Positions 57,930 through 64,000 of a stretch of 64,000 nucleotides of DNA are shown in pieces; within the stretch, counting starts at the first letter, position 1, and each line of letters begins with the position of its first letter. The translations under genes and the position numbers were made by a program. The stretch covers positions 21,449,198-21,513,197 of the forward strand of contig NC_056003.1 of NCBI RefSeq assembly GCF_018446385.1, written 5' to 3'. The stretch is from Zingiber officinale (Eukaryota > Streptophyta > Magnoliopsida > Zingiberales > Zingiberaceae). The notes beneath the pieces are model-generated. The model was not told where the DNA came from, searched no databases, and saw only the letters and a program-made list of their open reading frames with translations.

Positions 57930-58750
57930 TGTTGAATTTTGTTTTAAAATTCAAAGCATTTTTTTTGGAGTGTTTTTAGTCCCACATTGCTAAGTGGAGA
58001 AGCTTGGAAGGGCTTATATAGGAAGCCCTTCCATCCTTGCTTAGCAATGATAAGAGGACCTACACGCATGCGCGGGCCAAGCCCAAATCGAGTGGATTTG
58101 GGGGGTTCGAGCCGAAAATCCATAAACCGGGCGTCACGTGCGCGATTAACGCGCGCAGGGGGGGGGGTGCAAATCCCCAGCCCGTGGGCCTTGCGCTCAC
58201 GGGCGGCCCGGTCTATTTTTGCTGATTTGGTTCAGTCTGAACCAAACCAGTTTGGTTTCCGGTTCTGATTCGAACTTCGGTTTTGGTCAGCGTGAGGAAG
58301 CGAAGCATCCGCACGGGAGAAGAGGTACAGAAGCAAAGTGTGCGTCCCTCCTCTGCACTGCTTCAAGTGTATAAATACACTTCCTCACTTCCTTCTCAAT
58401 TTACTCCAGAAAGCAAAGCATTCCTTCTCCCTTGCTTTCTACTTCTTCTTCCTTCTTTCTGAGTTCTGAGGCTTGGTTAGCGATCTGAGGTTGAGTCCGA
58501 GTGCGCCGCTCGTTTTGGAGTGCACCTACGAGCGACGCGAGCGGTTGTCGGATCTTGGGAGGATTTTGCCGGAGAGCCTCTGCACCGTGGGCGGCAATCA
58601 ATTCTCTAAAGACAGTCGGCCGGCACGTCCGACGCTTCGACCGGAGATACACAATTTCTTAACCCTTATTGTTATTAACGTTTATTGCATGCTCGTCATT
58701 TATTGGTGCAATTATAGATTACTGCATTAGTGTAATTAGTTCTATTACAA
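57930..58750 (+). repeat. 5' LTR of the copia element
   Basis: Starts TGTTGAATTTTG at 57930 and contains a TATA-like GTGTATAAATACACTTCC near 58368-58385. The 3' border is approximate because the other LTR is cut off and no standard primer-binding site was recognised. Confidence 0.8.
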
Positions 58751-58769
58751 TTATTACAATTTTAGAGAA

Positions 58770-61700
58770 TTGATTGTAGCATCAATAAACATGATGAACG
58801 ATAGGGTAACGGGGTCCGATGAGGCTAGCGCCCGACTCGAAAGATTTTTCGGGCAAAACTTCAGACGTTGGCAACAACGAATGAAATTTTGGCTTACTAC
58901 GCTAGGGCTATTCTCCGTTATAGAAACAGACCCTCCTTCACCCAATGAAGAGGAATCTGCTCGTAGTGCTACCTTAGAGAGGTTTAAGCAAAGGGATTAT
59001 CTCTGTCATGGGAGAATCCTATCTGCCCTCTCAGACGCACTATTTGATGTGTACTGTTCAACCGCTTCAGCTAAAGAGCTGTGGAAATCTTTGGATAAAA
59101 AATACAACTCTGAAGATTCTGGTTTAGAAAAGTACACTGTGGCAAAATTCCTAAACTTCAAAATGGTTGAAGGCAAATTTGTGATAGAGCAGACACATGA
59201 ATTCCAAGTCCAAATTCATGGTCTTGCTGAAGGAGATATGCCATTACCTGAAAAATTTCAGGTCTTTTCAATCATCGAAAAATTGCCTCCGAGTTGGGAA
59301 GATTTTGGCATGACTCTTAAACATCGGAGAGGTAAAATCTCTCTCGAAGATTTGATGATTGCCTTAAATATCGAAGAAGAATATCGGAAGCAACATAAAA
59401 ATGATGATACAAGAATGCCTATGGATTTTATTCCAAAGGCGAATGTAGTAGTCTCATTTGACAAAAAGAAATTCAAAAATCAGAAAATGAAGAACAAGAT
59501 GAAACCCAACCCAAAGGTTCAAAAGAAAACTGGAACTAAACCTAAGCCTTGTTGGGCATGTGGACAGGTTGGACATTATGCCAAATTCTGCCCTAAGCGA
59601 AAGGACAAGAACCAAAGCAATACGTCCAACACTAAGGCACAAGTAAATGTCGTGACTGCTAGTGACGACACCGGCGATAGGTTTGTTACCTTCAAACCCG
59701 AACTAAACTTGATCTATCAACCCAATGAATGGTTAGTTGATACAGGTGCTAATGTACACTGTTGTGCTGATCGATCTGCCTTCCTTACTTATCAGGTAAT
59801 TGAAGGCACTTCCGTGACCATGGGGAACCATTCTGCAGCCAGGGTGTTTGGGATATGACAAGTTGACCTGAGGTTCACCTCTGGAAAAGTCTTGTCACTG
59901 CATGAGGTGCATCATGTTCCAGCGGTCCGTCGAAATTTGATTAGCGGATCAAAATTAGTTCGTGCTGGTTATGAGTTGAACTTCAAATGTAATAAAGTTG
60001 TAATATTACATTTAGGAACCTTTATTGGAAAAGGTTACCTTAATGAAGGTTTATTTAAACTCAATGTAGAAAATGCTACATTAAATAAAACTTCTGATAT
60101 TGGTTGTTCATATAACATTGAGTCTTATGATCTGTGGCATGACAGATTAGGACATGTCAATTTTAATACCGTAAAAAGGATGATGAATCTAGACATGATC
60201 CCTAAGCATGCTATAAATGATAAGAAAAAATGTGAAATTTGTGTGCAATATAAACAACCCCGTAAACCCTTCAAATCAGTTAGAAATTCTGATATTTTAG
60301 AATTGATTCATACTGACTGTTGTGAGTTTAACGGTGTAATAACGAGAGACCATAAAAGGTATTTCATTACCTTCATTGATGATCGCTCTCGTTATTGTTA
60401 TGTTTATTTGCTAAAAACCAAGGATGAAGCTTTAGATAAATTTATGATTTTTAAATCTGAAGCTGAGAATCAAACCGATAAAACTATTAAGAGGTTAAGG
60501 TCTGATAGGGGTGGAGAATTTACCTCGAACCTGTTTCAAAAATTTTGTCAAGATACAGGTATAATCCATGAGGTAACTGCTCCATATAGTCCTCAATCTA
60601 ACGGTATAGCAGAACGAAAAAATCGAACCCTTGAAGATATGATTAATTCCATGTTAGGCAGTTCTGGGTTACCCAACTTTATGTGGGGGGAGCTCTATAC
60701 ACTGCATGCCATGTGCTAAATAGAGTTCCAATGAAGTCAAGGGATAAAACCCCATATGAGCTTTGGAAAGGTCGAAGGACAAGTTTGAAATACCTTAAAG
60801 TGTGGGGGTGCCTTGCAAAGGTACTAGTACCTGAACACAGAAGGAAAAAACTTGGTCCAAAGACCGTAGATGGTATCTTCTTGGGTTATGCTCAAAATAG
60901 TATTGCATATAGGTTCCTGATTATTAAATCAGAAATTCCTGGAATAGATGCAAATACTATTGTAGAACTTCGCGATGCTACATTTTTTGAGGATATATTT
61001 CCTATGAACACGAGAACACCTCAATCTAGTATTTCTACTAGAAGTGAGCCTTCTTCCGTAGAGGTCCCATTATCCGTAGTGGGTACACCTTCCTCAAGTC
61101 ACTCTAGACTAGATGAATCTAGTGAGTATACAGAACCGAGAAGGAGCAAGAGGCAACGTGTGCCTACGGATTTAGGCCAGGACTTTATCACCTATAATAT
61201 AGAAGGTGACCCTGTGACATATAGAGATGCTATGACTTCTCCTGAAGCTAAGAACTGGAAAGAGGCCATTAAAAGTGAAATGGACTCTATTATCTCTAAT
61301 GCCACTTGGGAGTTAGTAGATTTACCTCCTGGGTGTAACACTATAGGATGTAAATGGGTGTTTAAAAGAAAACTAAAAGCTGATGGGTCAGTAGATAAAT
61401 TCAAAGCCCGCCTAGTTGCTAAGGGATTCAAACAGAAAGAAGGGATTGACTATTTTGACACTTATTCTCCTGTTACAAGAATTACTACAATCCGAGTATT
61501 AATAGCATTGACGTCCATATATCATCTTGAGATCCATCAAATGGATGTTAAAACGGCATTCCTTAATGGAGATCTTGAAGAAGAGATATATATGGATCAA
61601 CCTGAGGGATATGTAGTTTCTGGAAATGAGAACAAAGTTTGTAGGTTAGTCAAATCTCTTTATGGTTTGAAGCAAGCCCCAAAGCAGTGGCACGAAAAAT

Positions 61701-62785
61701 TTGATAGAGCTATGCTATCATTTGGCTTTGAAGTGAATGACTCTGATAAATGTGTGTATGCTAAAATGAAAGGTGATAATTGTATTATCTTATGTTTGTA
61801 TGTAGATGATATTCTACTGTTTGGTTCTAACATTTCTATTATTAATGAGACTAAGACCCTCTTAAGTGGTAAGTTTGATATGAAGGATATGAGTTGTGCT
61901 GATATGATTTTAGGGCTAAAGTTGACTCGTTCAACTGATGGAATAACAATTTCTCAATCACTCTATATTGAGAGAGTATTAGAGAAATATGGCTATAGCC
62001 AAGTTAAATCTGTAGTCACACCCTATGATCCTTCAAAAATTCTCCACAAGAATAAGAGTGGTGTGGCAGTGTCTCAATTAAGATACTCACAAATAATAGG
62101 TAGTCTAATGTATTTAGCAAATTGTTCTAGACCTGATATTTCTTTTGCTATATCGAAATTGAGCAGGTTTACCAGCTGTCCGGACAGAACGCATTGGGAT
62201 GCATTAGATAGAGTATTCAGATATCTGAAAGGAACTATATCCTTGGGCTTGTGGTATGGGAGATTCCCTGCAGTCCTGGAGGGATATAGTGATGCCAGTT
62301 GGATAGCTGACACTGCTGAGTGTAAAGGCGTTACTGGTTATGTCTTTACACTTGGAGGCGGTGCAGTTGCTTGGAGGTCTGTTAAACAGACAATTATAAC
62401 CCGTTCTACATCTGAGGCAGAATTGTGTGCTTTGGATACCACAGTAACTGAAGCTGATTGGCTTAAGGGTCTTCTTTCTGAAATTCCCTTAATGATGAAG
62501 CCAATACCTTCTATTTCAGTGCACTGTGATAATCAAACAACAATAGCTCAGATTAGAAGCTCCAAGTATAACCAGAAACAGAAGAGACATGTACGAATAA
62601 GATTGAAATCTATTCGTGAGCTAGTATCTCTTGGAGTGGTGTCATTGGACTTTGTAAGTTCAAAAGACAATATTGCTGATCCACTCACTAAAGGACTTGA
62701 TTCTGAGAAAATCAAGAGATCCAGTAAGGGAATGAGACTGAGGCCTGTCCTGGTTTCATCTATAGCGGCAACCCAACCTATCTGA
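58770..62785 (+). pseudogene. copia gag-pol region (fossil, broken)
   Basis: Parts in order, with rough positions: gag (about 58.8-59.6 kb) ending in a CCHC zinc knuckle CWACGQVGHYAKFC; protease with DTGA (about 59.74 kb); pre-integrase HDRLGHVNF (about 60.14 kb); integrase core with HTDCCEF, SDRGGEF and SPQSNGIAERKNR (about 60.3-60.7 kb); reverse transcriptase with FLNGDLEEEIYMDQPEGY and YVDDILLFG (about 61.3-62.0 kb); RNase H with STSEAELCALD and DNIADPLTKGL (about 62.3-62.7 kb). Broken, about two breaks. Confidence 0.93.
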
Positions 62786-63308
62786 TTGGAGATCCCAAAA
62801 AGTAGGTTCAATGTGGTACAAACAAGCTATAAGGGTGAAACGTAAGCATCAAATTGATTGAGATGTAATCTCATAGTCTCTTCCCTGGATAGATGCTTGA
62901 CTGCTAGTAAGGATGAGCTTAGGAGCTCTTAATGAGTTCAAGGTCTTAATGACAGGATGCTTGCAATACATCCTTGGAGAACTCACCTATGTAAGTGTAA
63001 CTGTGAGGCCGCAGTGTGGGGGGTCTAGGCAACTCTCCTTAGCACTTATGAAACAAGATTCGGTGGCATGGCCGTAATGCACCAATCCAGAAGGATTCAA
63101 CCGTCGCCAGTGATGAGTTGTTACCAATTAATCTTCACATATAAAAGATTTAAGATCAAGACTCTGTTCTCTTCAAACCTATGTGAATAAGATTGGTGTA
63201 CTTAGGTGAAAATTCAAACCGGAAGGTATTTTCACTGAAAGCTCATTGCAACCAAGCCTCAGAACATATCTTTGTTTTTGACTAAAATGATTTGAATTTG
63301 TGGGGGAT
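62786..63308 (+). other. 3' non-coding part of the copia element
   Basis: About 520 bp between the end of the pol region and the 3' LTR, with no ORF of note. It ends in the polypurine tract. Confidence 0.7.
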
Positions 63309-64000
63309 TGTTGAATTTTGTTTTAAAATTCAAAGCATTTTTTTTTGGAGTGTTTTTAGTCCCACATTGCTAAGTGGAGAAGCTTGGAAGGGCTATATAG
63401 GAAGCCCTTCCATCCTTGCTTAGCAATGATAAGAGGACCTACACGCATGCGTGGGCCAAGCCCAAATCGAGTGGATTTGGGGGGTTCGAGCCGGAAATCC
63501 ATAAACCGGGCGTCACGTGCGCGATTAACGCGCGCAGGGGGGGTGCAAATCCCCAGCCCGTGGGCCTTGCGCTCACGGGCGGCCCGGTCTGTTTTTGCTG
63601 ATTTGGTTCAGTCTGAACCAAACCAGTTTGGTTTCCGGTTCTGATTCGAACTTCGATTTTGGTCCGCGTGAGGAAGCAAAGCAGTGCTTCGGTTCTGTTC
63701 GCGTTGCGTGAGGATGCGAAACAACGCATCCGCGCGGGAGAAGAGGTACAGAAGCAAAGTGTGCGTCCCTCCTCTGCACTGCTTCAAGTGTATAAATACA
63801 CTTCCTCACTTCCTTCTCAATTTACTCCAGAAAGCAAAGCATTCCTTCTTCCTTGCTTTCTACTTCTTCTTCCTTCTTTCTGAGTTCTGAGGCTTGGTTA
63901 GCGATCTGAGGTTGAGTCCGAGTGCGCCGCTCGTTTTGGAGTGCACCTACGAGCGACGCAAGCGGTTGTCGGATCTTGGGAGGATTTTGCCGGAGAGCCT
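63309..64000 (+). repeat. 3' LTR of the copia element, cut by the window edge
   Basis: Starts TGTTGAATTTTG and follows the 5' LTR closely to base 64000. The main difference is one block of about 40 bp near 63665-63740 that is longer here. Confidence 0.93.

Larger units (their letters stand above)
57930..64000 (+). mobile_element. Ty1/copia LTR retrotransposon (fossil), running off the window
   Basis: 5' LTR from 57930, a gag-pol region, a purine-rich tract just before 63309 (TTTGTGGGGGAT), then a 3' LTR cut by the window edge. Copia order is seen: gag, protease, integrase, reverse transcriptase, RNase H. The two LTRs are very similar over the 650-690 bp that can be compared, so insertion looks fairly recent. 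The gag-pol reading frame is broken, with about two breaks. The element lies downstream of the CER2-like gene in the same orientation. Confidence 0.95.

Overview
The window is nuclear DNA of a flowering plant. It carries split genes with GT-AG introns (and one GC-AG intron), AT-rich introns and intergenic DNA, and many plant-type transposons (hAT, PIF/Harbinger, MULE, CACTA, tRNA-derived SINEs, Ty1/copia). Several genes have GC-rich 5' exons that fall to AT-rich further in, which hints at a monocot. I do not assign a family or species.

Layout. 1-5410 is a PIF/Harbinger element split by a hAT transposon (963-4648) with a perfect 8-bp target duplication. 6817-10408 (+) is mevalonate kinase, 5 exons, 387 aa. 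11655-18733 (+) is a bifunctional 3-dehydroquinate dehydratase/shikimate dehydrogenase, 10 exons, 507 aa. Its substrate pocket has Gly for the second Ser of the S-K-S motif, as in the quinate dehydrogenase branch, and it shows no N-terminal transit peptide. 19540-25100 (-) is the organellar phenylalanyl-tRNA synthetase, 10 exons. 25.1-36.9 kb is gene-poor: SINE debris, an LTR-like fragment, a MULE/FAR1-type transposase relic, a non-coding LTR-bounded unit of about 3 kb, and a CACTA derivative (31718-35811). The CACTA derivative joins the transposase N-terminus to a Ulp1-type protease remnant and has arrays of an ACTTCG/CGAAGT motif at its ends. 36910-52850 (+) is the cohesin subunit SCC3/STAG, 22 exons, 1123 aa. 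Its 5.3-kb intron 20 holds a deleted hAT element and a cluster of SINEs. 55401-56759 (+) is a CER2-like BAHD-family protein of cuticular wax synthesis, 2 exons, 424 aa. From 57930 to the window edge lies a Ty1/copia retrotransposon, a fossil with two very similar LTRs.

The host genes are not an operon and share no single pathway. Mevalonate kinase feeds isoprenoid synthesis. The dehydratase/dehydrogenase acts in shikimate or quinate metabolism. The synthetase serves organelle translation, SCC3 chromosome cohesion, and the CER2-like protein very-long-chain lipid elongation. Exon borders were placed by hand from splice consensus, reading phase and remembered family sequences. All host gene models close in frame, but transcripts have not been checked.
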